DNA of 55,392 nt, taken from assembly GCA_002422785.1 (NCBI GenBank), contig DITK01000014.1, forward strand, positions 1-55,392, in the 5' to 3' direction. Below the pieces are notes generated by a model. It was not told the origin of the DNA, ran no database searches, and saw nothing but the letters and a program-made list of their open reading frames with translations. The stretch comes from Francisellaceae bacterium UBA6186. Lineage in GTDB: Bacteria > Pseudomonadota > Gammaproteobacteria > UBA6186 > Azoamicaceae. Both the position numbers and the translations under genes were made by a program. This document shows, in pieces, positions 26,089-34,398 of this stretch; within the stretch, counting starts at the first letter, position 1; the number at the start of each line of letters is the position of its first letter.

Positions 26089-26958
26089 TTAAGGTCTTGG
26101 TTTTGGAGCTGTTGCAGATTTAGGTGCCGATGCTTTGGCTGAACTATATAATTCACCAAAAACAATACCATTATCATTATTATTAACCAAAATTGCAGCA
26201 TTAATTAATGGTTGATGAATTTGTGAATGTCTTCTTATTTGTTCTAAAAATGAATCTTCGCCTTCAAATTGAATAAATGCTGAGATTATTTGTTTTATTT
26301 TTTCAAAATTCTGCTCAGCAATTGCAATATCAATATTTGACCATACATTCTCTGATAATTCTGTTTTTAAAGCAGCTATACTTGGATGATTGTGTTCACT
26401 TAACATACGTATCGCATCAATATTAATATTAGACTCAATGTAGGATAAATACGCTTCATTTAATGGATTTAACCACATAAAAAAGATATATGTATCGTTA
26501 TCATCATCTAATTGCAATATTAATTTAAGATCTTGGGTTCTACCAAACCTACAATCATCATATGCAAAGAATGGATTAGTAACAATATCTTGATCTATCT
26601 CAACTTTAATCTCACTGGCTGTTTCTTTTTCTATTTTTTCAATTTCAGCTCTAACAGCATTAGCTTCTGTCACAATAAGATCTCTAATATTCTGTTGATT
26701 TGCCTGTATATTAGCTGCTACACGTTGTTGTGCTTCACGAATAAGTTGAGCCTTTTGATTATCTAGGCGTTTATTTTCTCTTTCCCTTACTCCAGTAAGA
26801 TCATTAACAATACTTTTCACTGGCTCTTGAACTGGCTTAGTTGCATTATCTGCAACTCTGGCTACTTCTCTTACAATTATAGCTGCTCCTGGCCCAACGC
26901 CCGGCACTAGTCTAGTAACTTCTCGAAATGGTTTAGTAATTTCTTTCCAAAACGGCAT
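26089..26958 (-). CDS. Coiled-coil protein upstream of the toxin-like gene
   Basis: The 289-residue protein has no recognised family. Residues ~10-50 form an amphipathic Gly/Val/Pro segment ('REVTRLVPGVGPGAAIIVRE'). Residues ~55-125 form a charged coiled coil ('RERENKRLDNQKAQLIREAQ'), and ~130-265 a globular region. The tail is Ala/Pro/Lys-rich ('SSAKASAPKSATAPKPRP'). It starts with a good aggag site and lies 27 bp upstream of the toxin-like gene, so it is the first gene of a three-gene operon. A chaperone, adaptor or delivery role for the toxin is a guess from position only. Confidence 0.7.
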   Translation of the reverse strand: MPFWKEITKPFREVTRLVPGVGPGAAIIVREVARVADNATKPVQEPVKSIVNDLTGVRERENKRLDNQKAQLIREAQQRVAANIQANQQNIRDLIVTEANAVRAEIEKIEKETASEIKVEIDQDIVTNPFFAYDDCRFGRTQDLKLILQLDDDNDTYIFFMWLNPLNEAYLSYIESNINIDAIRMLSEHNHPSIAALKTELSENVWSNIDIAIAEQNFEKIKQIISAFIQFEGEDSFLEQIRRHSQIHQPLINAAILVNNNDNGIVFGELYSSAKASAPKSATAPKPRP

Positions 26959-27217
26959 AACTAACTCCTGTAAATTTCAATTATATTTTAAATCCTATAC
27001 TTATGCCTGGTTCAAAATTATAATAAAAAAATTAGTTTTATTATTACTTCTATTTAAGCATTATTAATATTTATTTAACCGGAGTTAACCTAACATATGA
27101 AAATTATTGTTGCAACACATGTTGTCAAAACAAATAAAAAATAAATATTGATAATGTTTAGAATATATAGGCTGTTGTATCTGCTTAATTAAAAATAATT
27201 GTTTGCAGCTAACTATT

Positions 27218-27232
27218 CAGGGCGAACGCATC
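27218..27232. repeat. Candidate terminal inverted repeat of an ISAs1-family element
   Basis: CAGGGCGAACGCATC resembles the terminal repeats of ISAs1/H-repeat elements. It lies immediately beyond the stop codon of the transposase remnant, where the right end of such an element belongs. The other end is missing. Confidence 0.6.
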
Positions 27233-27640
27233 TTAAATCACCTGTTTTATTAGGTTAAACCTAAAATTATCATCTAATGCAGCCATATTCATCTTTCGTT
27301 TAACGCTAGCTTTTATAGATTTATCATTACTAATAATATTAAGAGCAATATGTCTGATCATTGCATAATTTTCTGGATGCATCTTCATTCATAGTAACAT
27401 CTAGCGTCCAATGTAACGAATTTTCTACTTGCCATTGCTTGCGTACTGCTTCACTAAAAAATTTAGCATTATATTTTTGAAATTGTTTTTTATAGCATGG
27501 TTAAAAAAATAGCATGTTGACAGCCCATCGCATCAATACTAACAATACCCCCTTTAAATCCAACACTTCCAACAATTCTGGGATCGCAGTAATTTCATTG
27601 CTTTTTTCAGAAGTTTTTTCATGATTCCTTATGTTTATCG
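27233..27640 (-). pseudogene. ISAs1-family transposase remnant, truncated and frameshifted
   Basis: The minus strand carries successive fragments of an ISAs1-type DDE transposase in different frames. They are 'EITAIPELLEVLDLKG', 'GGIVSIDAMGCQHAI' (catalytic region), 'VENSLHWTLDVTMNEDASRK', and 'PENYAMIRHIALNII' ending 'RKMNMAALDDNFRFNLIK' before TAA. The N-terminal part and a piece after 'AMGCQ' are missing, and there are at least two frameshifts. The element is dead. It accounts for about half of the 802-bp gap between the toxin operon and aspS. The remaining part, 26959-27217, is AT-rich with the TGTTGCAACA palindrome near 27105 and no gene. Confidence 0.88.
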
Positions 27641-27760
27641 ATCCTTGTCAAGTATTATTTGTAAAATTTAGATGATCTGGCCCTGCGTAACTTAAGTAAT
27701 TTGTTGTAGAATTAGATGTTATTATTTAATATAATTAACTATTTTTGGGTTAGTTAGTGT

Positions 27761-29563
27761 ATGCACAAATATAGAACACATAATTGTAATGAGTTAAATA
27801 AATCTCATATTAATCAACAAGTAAAGCTCTCTGGCTGGGTACATAGAAGGCGAGATCATGGCAGCGTTTGCTTTATAGATTTAAGAGATCATTTTGGTCT
27901 TACGCAAATCGTAGCATCCGATCCAGAACAATGTGCAATTTTTAGTAAATTAAGCTTTGAAACAGTAATAACTATAGTTGGCAAAGTTGTAGCCAGATCC
28001 AAAGATACTATCAACTCAAATCTTGCGACAGGCGACATAGAAGTTATTTTAGCAGAGCTGCATGTGGAATCAGTTGCGTCATTGTTGCCGTTAAATGTTA
28101 ATAGCGATTTACAATTCCCAGAAGAATTAAGATTGAAATATCGATTTTTAGATTTGCGACGGGAAAAATTACATAAGAATATTGTGTTAAGAAATAATAT
28201 TATATCTCATTTACGACAAGCTATGCATAAATTAGGATTTATGGAATTTCAGACTCCCATTTTAACTGCTAGTTCGCCAGAAGGTGCAAGAGACTTTTTA
28301 GTTCCAAGTAGACTGCATGCAGGTAAATTTTATGCATTACCGCAAGCACCGCAGCAATTTAAACAATTGTTAATGATATCTAGCTTTGATAAATATTTTC
28401 AGATAGCTCCTTGTTTCCGGGATGAGGACGCAAGAGCCGACAGAGCACCGGGAGAATTTTATCAACTAGATATAGAAATGTCTTTTGTAACTCAAGAGGA
28501 TATTTTTGCGATTATAGAGCCAGTATTATATAGCACTTTTGAAAAATTTTCTGATTTTAAAGTAACTAACATGCCATTTCCTAGAATTAGTTATTCTGAT
28601 GCCATGTTGAAATACGGTACAGACAAACCAGATCTAAGAAATCCATTAACAATTGTAGATATAACAGCAATTTTTAAAACTTCTGAATTTACAACTTTTA
28701 AACAAGCAATTAATAATAATTGTGTAGTAAGAGCGATCCCTGTGCCTAATGCTGCTACCTTACCAAGGAGCTTTTTTGATAGATTAACAGAGTTTGCTAA
28801 AAACGAACTTGCAGCTAAAGGGTTAGCATATATATGTTTTGATGAAACCGGTAAAGCTAAGGGGCCTGTAGCTAAGTTTTTAACCGATAACGAGCTGCAA
28901 CAAATTAAATTAATAGCTAATTTGCAAAATAATGATGCCATATTTTTTGTTTGTGAACTAATAGATACAGCAGCCAAAATGGCTGGCAAAATTCGCACTA
29001 AATTAGGTGAAGATTTACATTTAATTGAACAAAATGTTTATAAATTTTGTTGGGTGGTTGATTTTCCATACTATGAGTGGAATGTTGATGAGAAAAAAAT
29101 TGAATTTTCTCATAATCCATTTTCCATGCCGCAAGGTGGTTTAGATGGGTTATTATCTGCTAATACGGTCGAGAAACAATTAGCATTAACAGCATTTCAG
29201 TATGATATTGTAGTTAATGGCATAGAATTATCTAGTGGTGCTATCCGTAATCATCAACCAGAATTAATGTATAAAGCATTTGAAATAGCAGGTTTTACCA
29301 AAGAAAATGTTGATGACAAATTTGGTGGTATGATTAGTGCTTTAAAATATGGGGCTCCACCTCATGGTGGTTTGGCACCGGGTATTGACAGAATGGTCAT
29401 GTTAATTGCTAATGAACCAAATATTAGAGAAGTAATTTGTTTTCCATTAAATCAAAGTGCTCAAGATTTATTGATGAATGCTCCTAGTAATGTAACCGAA
29501 AAACAGCTTAGAGAGTTGCATATTAAATTAAATTTACCAAAACAGCATTTGCCAGGTGGCTAA
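27761..29563 (+). CDS. aspS: Aspartyl-tRNA synthetase
   Basis: This class II synthetase of bacterial type has 600 residues. The N-terminal anticodon-binding OB domain has 'LSGWVHRRRDHGSVCFIDLR'. Motif 2 is 'FRDEDARADRAPGEFYQLDI', and motif 3 is in 'GLAPGIDRMVML'. The bacterial GAD insertion is present between motifs 2 and 3. It charges tRNA-Asp with aspartate. The start fits the conserved 'RTHNCNELN' N-terminus. A TATAAT lies at 27730-27735, about 25 bp upstream of the ATG, with no well-spaced -35. The stop abuts the stop of the convergent dotJ gene. Confidence 0.98.
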   Translation: MHKYRTHNCNELNKSHINQQVKLSGWVHRRRDHGSVCFIDLRDHFGLTQIVASDPEQCAIFSKLSFETVITIVGKVVARSKDTINSNLATGDIEVILAELHVESVASLLPLNVNSDLQFPEELRLKYRFLDLRREKLHKNIVLRNNIISHLRQAMHKLGFMEFQTPILTASSPEGARDFLVPSRLHAGKFYALPQAPQQFKQLLMISSFDKYFQIAPCFRDEDARADRAPGEFYQLDIEMSFVTQEDIFAIIEPVLYSTFEKFSDFKVTNMPFPRISYSDAMLKYGTDKPDLRNPLTIVDITAIFKTSEFTTFKQAINNNCVVRAIPVPNAATLPRSFFDRLTEFAKNELAAKGLAYICFDETGKAKGPVAKFLTDNELQQIKLIANLQNNDAIFFVCELIDTAAKMAGKIRTKLGEDLHLIEQNVYKFCWVVDFPYYEWNVDEKKIEFSHNPFSMPQGGLDGLLSANTVEKQLALTAFQYDIVVNGIELSSGAIRNHQPELMYKAFEIAGFTKENVDDKFGGMISALKYGAPPHGGLAPGIDRMVMLIANEPNIREVICFPLNQSAQDLLMNAPSNVTEKQLRELHIKLNLPKQHLPGG

Positions 29564-29782
29564 TTATATGTCGCTATCTTGTGGTATAATTTCAATTAAT
29601 TTGCCAAAAGTTGTAACTACAAAATAATCATTTTTACTGGAATAGAAAGTATAAAAAAATATTTGACTAAGAATTATGCCTATTATTATATAAAAAAATA
29701 TAAAACACTTAATAAGTTTTTTATAATAATTACGTAAATATATTATATCGGTAGCTTGTTTTTGGATATATGCTTTAGGCAT
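29564..29782 (-). CDS. dotJ: DotJ/IcmM-like inner membrane protein of the Dot/Icm system
   Basis: This 72-residue protein has a short cytoplasmic N-terminus with 'IIYLRNYYKKLIKC', one transmembrane segment ('FIFFYIIIGIILSQIFFYTF') and a short periplasmic end 'YFVVTTFGKLIEIIPQ'. This matches the N-terminal part of DotI/IcmL, without the periplasmic globular domain. DotJ (IcmM) of Legionella is just such a short DotI paralogue and forms a complex with DotI. It is the last gene of the dotD-dotC-dotB-icmT operon, 6 bp after icmT. A truncated dotI is the alternative, but the clean end and context favour dotJ. Confidence 0.75.
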   Translation of the reverse strand: MPKAYIQKQATDIIYLRNYYKKLIKCFIFFYIIIGIILSQIFFYTFYSSKNDYFVVTTFGKLIEIIPQDSDI

Positions 29783-29788
29783 CGATGA

Positions 29789-30049
29789 TTATTCCCTCCA
29801 CCAAGGTTGCGCAAGCTTTATGGGGCCTGCTATAAAAGTTCTGATCCATCTGAAAAATACTGGCACAGTAAATTTAAAGCGTTCTAATATCGCAAAAAAA
29901 ATCATACAACCAATAGTAAGTAAAAAAGTCCATAACCTAATATGCAATAACATTATTAAAATTGGGAAAGCAGCGGCTGCATCAACAAAAAAAAATCTAG
30001 CTTGTCTAGCACTATCTCGCCAGTGCGCATCACTTGTTGGTTCTGCCAT
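29789..30049 (-). CDS. icmT: IcmT, Dot/Icm inner membrane protein
   Basis: The 86 residues match IcmT of Legionella in length and pattern. The N-terminus has 'DAHWRDSARQARFFFVDA', followed by two hydrophobic helices ('FPILIMLLHIRLWTFLLTIG') and a C-terminus 'GPIKLAQPWWRE', the most recognisable part. IcmT is a small inner-membrane component needed for effector export and, in Legionella, egress from host cells. In Legionella icmT sits directly beside icmS. Here it follows dotB on the opposite strand from icmS, about 2.7 kb away. Confidence 0.93.
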   Translation of the reverse strand: MAEPTSDAHWRDSARQARFFFVDAAAAFPILIMLLHIRLWTFLLTIGCMIFFAILERFKFTVPVFFRWIRTFIAGPIKLAQPWWRE

Positions 30050-30082
30050 ATTTTTTTATTTTCCATTAATAATAATTATTTA

Positions 30083-31219
30083 TTATAAGCCTAAATCTTT
30101 ATCAAGCATTTCTGATTGATGTATTATAATTCTATATTCCCTTTCTTCTAATAACCCAGCTTGAAATTTTTTAGTAGCATCAACTAGCATAGGTTGACCA
30201 AATTCTTTCAATAATTTTCTAGTTGTTTGAGCTAATGCATTTATATCAGTTTTTAACAAAATATCTCTAACTTTATCGTTAAATACTAAAAATTCCCTTA
30301 GGGCAACTCTTTTACCGTCGGTACCTGGTGATAGTTTTTGCCAAACAATTAATCTCATAGTTTCTAATATATCAAGCGCTCGGCCGTGTCGTTCATCAGC
30401 AGGAAAAGTAGAAATCATGCGTCTTACAGCATCTGCAACCCCATTGCTATGTACCGTGGTATAAACTGGATGTCCAGTCAATGCTGCATCTATAACTGCC
30501 GCAATCGTTTCTTGATCACGAGCTTCACCCACTAAAATTAAGCGAGGTTTGCGACGTAAGGCATTTCTTACCCCTGCTGCAAAAGTTGGTAAATGCTTTG
30601 GTATTTCTGATTGGCTCATTAATGAAGTGGGGGCATCGACGGTATCATAAACAAATTCTATAGGAGCTTCGTAGGTTAGCATTTTACGATTACCATCTGG
30701 CTGTTCTAATAAATTTTTAATTATTGAAGCAAGCAACGTACTTTTACCAGATCCAGTTGATCCAGTAATAACAACAGTTCCTTGATACGGAGCCATATTA
30801 TCAATTATTTCTTGTTCTAAATTTAAGCTAGTTATATCTGGAGGACTAGTTGGAATAGTACGCATAGTAATTTGAATACCGTCATGCCCTTCGATTTGAC
30901 AGCCAGTGGCATTTACCCTAAAACGAAATCTTTTAGTCCTAGATGGGCGGATCTCATAATGAGTGTCTACATCAATACCGCTGTAAATTTGAGTGGTACC
31001 ATTGGCACCATAAATTATATTTAATAAATCCCCAACTTCAGTGTTGGTAATTTTTCTTTTAGTAACTTTATATAATTTGCCGTGAATTTCCGTAATTACG
31101 GCAGAATTGGATTGGAAAGTGATATCTGATGCTTCTAATTCTGAGCAATGTAATAACAAACGATCTAGAGTCTCTGCGGTAAAGCGAATCGGTTCATCTG
31201 GTAATAAAAAATCACTCAT
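30083..31219 (-). CDS. dotB: DotB, Dot/Icm secretion ATPase
   Basis: DotB is the hexameric PilT/VirB11-like ATPase that engages the inner-membrane Dot/Icm complex. At 378 residues it is nearly the length of the Legionella protein. Walker A is 'GSTGSGKST' (153-161), the Asp box region is 'KMLTYEAPIEFVYD', Walker B is 'PRLILVGEARDQET' and the His box is 'TGHPVYTTVHSN'. All ATPase motifs are intact. Its start overlaps the dotC stop by 8 bp, indicating coupled translation. Confidence 0.97.
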   Translation of the reverse strand: MSDFLLPDEPIRFTAETLDRLLLHCSELEASDITFQSNSAVITEIHGKLYKVTKRKITNTEVGDLLNIIYGANGTTQIYSGIDVDTHYEIRPSRTKRFRFRVNATGCQIEGHDGIQITMRTIPTSPPDITSLNLEQEIIDNMAPYQGTVVITGSTGSGKSTLLASIIKNLLEQPDGNRKMLTYEAPIEFVYDTVDAPTSLMSQSEIPKHLPTFAAGVRNALRRKPRLILVGEARDQETIAAVIDAALTGHPVYTTVHSNGVADAVRRMISTFPADERHGRALDILETMRLIVWQKLSPGTDGKRVALREFLVFNDKVRDILLKTDINALAQTTRKLLKEFGQPMLVDATKKFQAGLLEEREYRIIIHQSEMLDKDLGL

Positions 31220-31991
31220 ATTGTTTTATCTTAGTTTTCCATTGCGAACCATCGGTTTGTAAACTAGGAAAAGCTGTAATTTTTAAAATCCTATCATTAA
31301 CGGTTAGATTATTTTTATCGCCGGTAATACCTAATTCTATACTAGAAACAAAAGGAGGGGTAATCATTTGCTGTGCTAGTAATTTTCTATATAAAATCAT
31401 TCCATTAAAATCTCTGGTTAAAATATTTAAATTTTCTTTTAATATCGCATCAGCTTGTTTAACTCCCTCTATCCAACCTTGGTCAATGTATTTCCCCCAA
31501 ATCCCTTGTTCAGTAGCATTTTTAGGAAGTAAGCTTTTATCCGGGATCTCTGGTACTTCAAAAGATTTCCAAATATACTGGCGCCAATTCGGTGGGGCTG
31601 TTACAAATTTTGCTTGATGAATAATTTTATAATTGCGATCAGCAATTCTAATAACATCAGGTCCGGTTAAATTGAGTGCATTCCGCGCCTCGATTAATAC
31701 TGGCGGCAATACGCTTTCTTCGACTAACAAGGCATAAAAATTGAAAATTCTATCCAAATTTTTTTCATAATTGGATAATACCAAATGAATATTTTTTGTT
31801 CTCCAAGCAAGCCCACCTCTTGCGCCTACAGACAAGGCAGTATCTCTTAAAGCTCGGATCCTTAAAGAATTAACAGCAAAAGATTGATTATTTTTAGGAA
31901 TTGTTTTTAAAGAGTTTTGCTCTTTGCTAATATTTTTATTTGCACAACTACACAGAAAAATTACTGTTAAAATTACAATGAGTTTATCCAT
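31212..31991 (-). CDS. dotC: DotC, Dot/Icm outer membrane core lipoprotein
   Basis: DotC is an outer-membrane lipoprotein of the Dot/Icm core, acting with DotD and DotH. The ATG at 31991 gives a lipoprotein signal 'MDKLIVILTVIFLCSCA', with a lipobox Cys near residue 15-17. The upstream extension to 32075 lacks signal features and overlaps dotD. The body has 'LRDTALSVGARGGLAWRTK', 'VLPPVLIEARNALNLT' and 'PPNWRQYIWKSFEVPEIPDK', conserved in DotC. With 259 residues it is shorter than the ~300 of Legionella. It lies between dotD and dotB, the order known from Legionella and Coxiella. Confidence 0.94.
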   Translation of the reverse strand: MDKLIVILTVIFLCSCANKNISKEQNSLKTIPKNNQSFAVNSLRIRALRDTALSVGARGGLAWRTKNIHLVLSNYEKNLDRIFNFYALLVEESVLPPVLIEARNALNLTGPDVIRIADRNYKIIHQAKFVTAPPNWRQYIWKSFEVPEIPDKSLLPKNATEQGIWGKYIDQGWIEGVKQADAILKENLNILTRDFNGMILYRKLLAQQMITPPFVSSIELGITGDKNNLTVNDRILKITAFPSLQTDGSQWKTKIKQYE

Positions 31992-32625
31992 TTTTTTTAC
32001 CGTTAGTAGTCGGTATTTCAGTTTTGGTCTTGGTGTTATCATCACTTGATAAGTTCGAGCTATTATAGGATCCAAAACGATAGCGTAATTCTATAATTTT
32101 ATTAGCCGGAAATACTACAATATTTACTCTTTTACCAGCTTGTAAGCTCGCATTTTTTAAAATATCAGCAATAATAGCTTTAGATTGAGTTATAGATACA
32201 ATTATTGGTATTGGGGTTGGTGAACCCATTATTTTTAAATTATAATCAGTCATACTCGCAATTTTTTCTAATAACGGCTCTAGTGGGCCAGTCCAATCAA
32301 TATCCGCAGTTCCTGCCATACCGCCTTCTGGAGTTAACAATGGCGCAGTATTTAATACTGGTATATTAGTTATTTCTTGAGTGGCCGCCAAAGTTGCCAA
32401 TGATTTTTCGATTAATCTGGCAGAAGCAACTAATTGTGCCCCGATATCAGTATCAATATCATTATTTGTCTTAGAGTTATTGCTAATATAATTAACTTTG
32501 TCGTAGCTAGCCTTACTAGATTTATTTGAATTCAATAACCTAGAGCAACCTGAAATATAAGTTTGAATAATTAGGCTTAAAAATATTAAAATTATTTTAT
32601 TATTTTTTTTATTGTTATAGTTCAT
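31984..32625 (-). CDS. dotD: DotD, Dot/Icm outer membrane core lipoprotein
   Basis: DotD is the small lipoprotein that helps place DotH in the outer-membrane core. The signal peptide 'IILIFLSLIIQTYISGC' ends in a lipobox Cys near residue 27. After a Ser/Asn-rich linker the secretin N0-like domain appears ('WTGPLEPLLEKIASMTDYNL', 'GSPTPIPIIVSITQS', 'IIELRYRFG'). At 213 residues it is longer than Legionella DotD (about 163), mainly through the linker and a charged tail. It is the first gene of the leftward operon and is divergent from icmS. Its 3' end overlaps the dotC start by 8 bp. Confidence 0.92.
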   Translation of the reverse strand: MNYNNKKNNKIILIFLSLIIQTYISGCSRLLNSNKSSKASYDKVNYISNNSKTNNDIDTDIGAQLVASARLIEKSLATLAATQEITNIPVLNTAPLLTPEGGMAGTADIDWTGPLEPLLEKIASMTDYNLKIMGSPTPIPIIVSITQSKAIIADILKNASLQAGKRVNIVVFPANKIIELRYRFGSYNSSNLSSDDNTKTKTEIPTTNGKKNG

Positions 32626-32761
32626 AATTGATTCTTAATATAATTTTTATAAAATAGTTGGCTAAGTAAAACTTAAAATAAAATAAAGCATAATAACCTA
32701 TATTATTATATATTCGGTTTAATTAACATTAAATACTAAAAAAATTTTGATAGTGAATTTT
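32626..32761. promoter_or_regulatory. Divergent intergenic region between dotD and icmS
   Basis: Both Dot/Icm operons start from this ~136-bp very AT-rich gap, so it must hold two promoters. A single CTTAATATAA (32634-32643) resembles half of the PmrA site known from Legionella, but no second half-site at proper spacing is seen. Exact -10/-35 elements cannot be chosen with confidence in this base composition. Confidence 0.45.
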
Positions 32762-33139
32762 ATGGATAAAAATAAAGAAAAAGAAAAACAAGATTACCAA
32801 CATCTTATAATTAAGCAAATAGTTGCTATTGCTAGGTCAATAAATTGTAAATTTACTGTGCAAAACGAGCCAATTAGCGTTGAAAAAGCATTTGGACCGA
32901 CTGGACTATTGCCGGCTATTATGCGCCGAGCAGATCAGCTATGTTCTTTTTGTATGGGCTATGGTTTGGGGGTAACTTTTGACAAAGCAGATAACTCCAT
33001 GTTGGGGGTTGCAGTTTATTTTGATAAGAAAACAGCAATTTCATTGCGGTTGTTATGCATTACCGATGTTTTGCTAGAGATTATACACTCTTCAAGTTCT
33101 AGCCAAATAGTACCGCTAGATAGTTTAATAGAAGAATAA
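32762..33139 (+). CDS. icmS: IcmS, Dot/Icm adaptor chaperone
   Basis: IcmS is a small acidic cytoplasmic chaperone that pairs with IcmW and binds the C-terminus of DotL to recruit effectors. The sequence has 'FTVQNEPISVEKAFGPTGLL', 'AIMRRADQLCSFCMGYGLGV' and 'VAVYFDKKTAISLRLLCITD', typical of IcmS. The ATG at 32762 gives 125 residues. TTG (32747) and GTG (32753) upstream are in frame but less likely. It is followed after 17 bp by dotM. In Legionella icmR and icmQ lie between these two genes, and here neither is present. Confidence 0.92.
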   Translation: MDKNKEKEKQDYQHLIIKQIVAIARSINCKFTVQNEPISVEKAFGPTGLLPAIMRRADQLCSFCMGYGLGVTFDKADNSMLGVAVYFDKKTAISLRLLCITDVLLEIIHSSSSSQIVPLDSLIEE

Positions 33140-33156
33140 ATTAGGAGTCGATTTGC

Positions 33157-34359
33157 ATGGCTGTTGGCGGTGGGGGACAAGCATCTCCAGGTGATGATAG
33201 TGCTTTGAATGTTATTTGGGCGATAATCGCATTATTTGCTATTTGCCTATTAATATGGTTTTCTTTTTCAGAGCAATTAAAATTTTTTTTCTTGCAAGTG
33301 AGAAAATATGAGCTGATTGCGATTAATTTTATTATGCAAATATTACCATTAGACTTAATTAATCTAGGACACTTAAAAACCGAATTATCTGACGCAGTAT
33401 CAATAGCTTCTGAAACTAGGGTTGAAGATTTATCTTTAAATATTGCTGAACACCTTAGTTTAATAGCTGGCAGTTATTTGCGTTATCCTGTTATTTTGTG
33501 TTTGATTTATTTTTCTTATCATGGTTTTTTCAAAAATGTAACCAATAAATATAGAAAGCATTATGATATGCATAAACTCGCTAATCAAGAACGTATCGAG
33601 TGGCCGCAAATTAATCCGGTTATTGGGTTAGATTTAGTAAATGAGCCACTAAATACCGGACCATGGTCTATGGGTAAATCCCCAGTAGATTTTTGTAAAG
33701 AAAATAAATTAATAACAATATCAGTAGAAGAAAGCAAAGAATTTAAAGTAGGTGCTGCAGTAAAATTTAAAATGGAATTAGATGAAGATAAAGCGGAAGC
33801 TGTTTTTGTCAAACAGCTAGGGAAATTATGGCGTTCTCCGGAATCTTTACCAATGCATCAGCGAGCATTATTTGCGATCTTTTTAGCTAGAGGATGTAGA
33901 GAGCCTAAAGTTGCAGCTAAAGTTTTAAGGCAAATTAATCAATCTAGCAATAGCAAGCATCCGTATTCTTTGGATTTTTCTGGAATTGATGATGTTTGGC
34001 GCAAATATTATAATCAAAGAATTATTCAAGATATAGTGCATGCTCACGCATATGAATTTACTATATTTATAGATTTATTATTGTTAGCTCGTCAAGATGG
34101 GGTGCTAGCGAATGCAGATTTTTTATGGTTAAAGCCGATTGATAGATTATTTTGGTATGTTTTATCAAGTACCGGTAGACAAACTTACTTTGTCGAAGCC
34201 TCTGGTACACATGCCCATTTTTTAGTAGAAAGATCTTTAGGACGAGGTCTTAGTGTGCCATATATAATAGAAGCAGTTAAAGCACTTAAATTGGCATTAA
34301 ACGACATTATTTACGTACCGACGGAGGATGAAAAGCATCAATTATTACAAAAAAATTAA
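33157..34359 (+). CDS. dotM: DotM/IcmP, coupling complex component
   Basis: DotM forms the Dot/Icm type IV coupling complex with DotL and recognises some effectors. The 400 residues begin with a Gly-rich leader and a transmembrane helix ('VIWAIIALFAICLLIWFSF'). A second membrane segment follows near 105-125 ('YPVILCLIYFSYHGFF'), then the large cytoplasmic domain with 'EWPQINPVIGLDLVNEPLNT', 'MHQRALFAIFLARGCREPK' and 'RQTYFVEASGTHAHFLVE'. These match DotM. The ATG has taggag upstream. It lies between icmS and dotL as expected of the operon. Confidence 0.95.
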   Translation: MAVGGGGQASPGDDSALNVIWAIIALFAICLLIWFSFSEQLKFFFLQVRKYELIAINFIMQILPLDLINLGHLKTELSDAVSIASETRVEDLSLNIAEHLSLIAGSYLRYPVILCLIYFSYHGFFKNVTNKYRKHYDMHKLANQERIEWPQINPVIGLDLVNEPLNTGPWSMGKSPVDFCKENKLITISVEESKEFKVGAAVKFKMELDEDKAEAVFVKQLGKLWRSPESLPMHQRALFAIFLARGCREPKVAAKVLRQINQSSNSKHPYSLDFSGIDDVWRKYYNQRIIQDIVHAHAYEFTIFIDLLLLARQDGVLANADFLWLKPIDRLFWYVLSSTGRQTYFVEASGTHAHFLVERSLGRGLSVPYIIEAVKALKLALNDIIYVPTEDEKHQLLQKN

Positions 34360-34398
34360 CATTTAACATAATAATAATAACAAAATAATAATAAAAAC

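Noticed and set aside
31992..32075. N-terminal extension of dotC
   Set aside because: It overlaps dotD and would bury the lipoprotein signal peptide.
32634..32643. PmrA-like half-site between dotD and icmS
   Set aside because: There is only one half-site and no partner at the right spacing. Such AT-rich strings are expected by chance.
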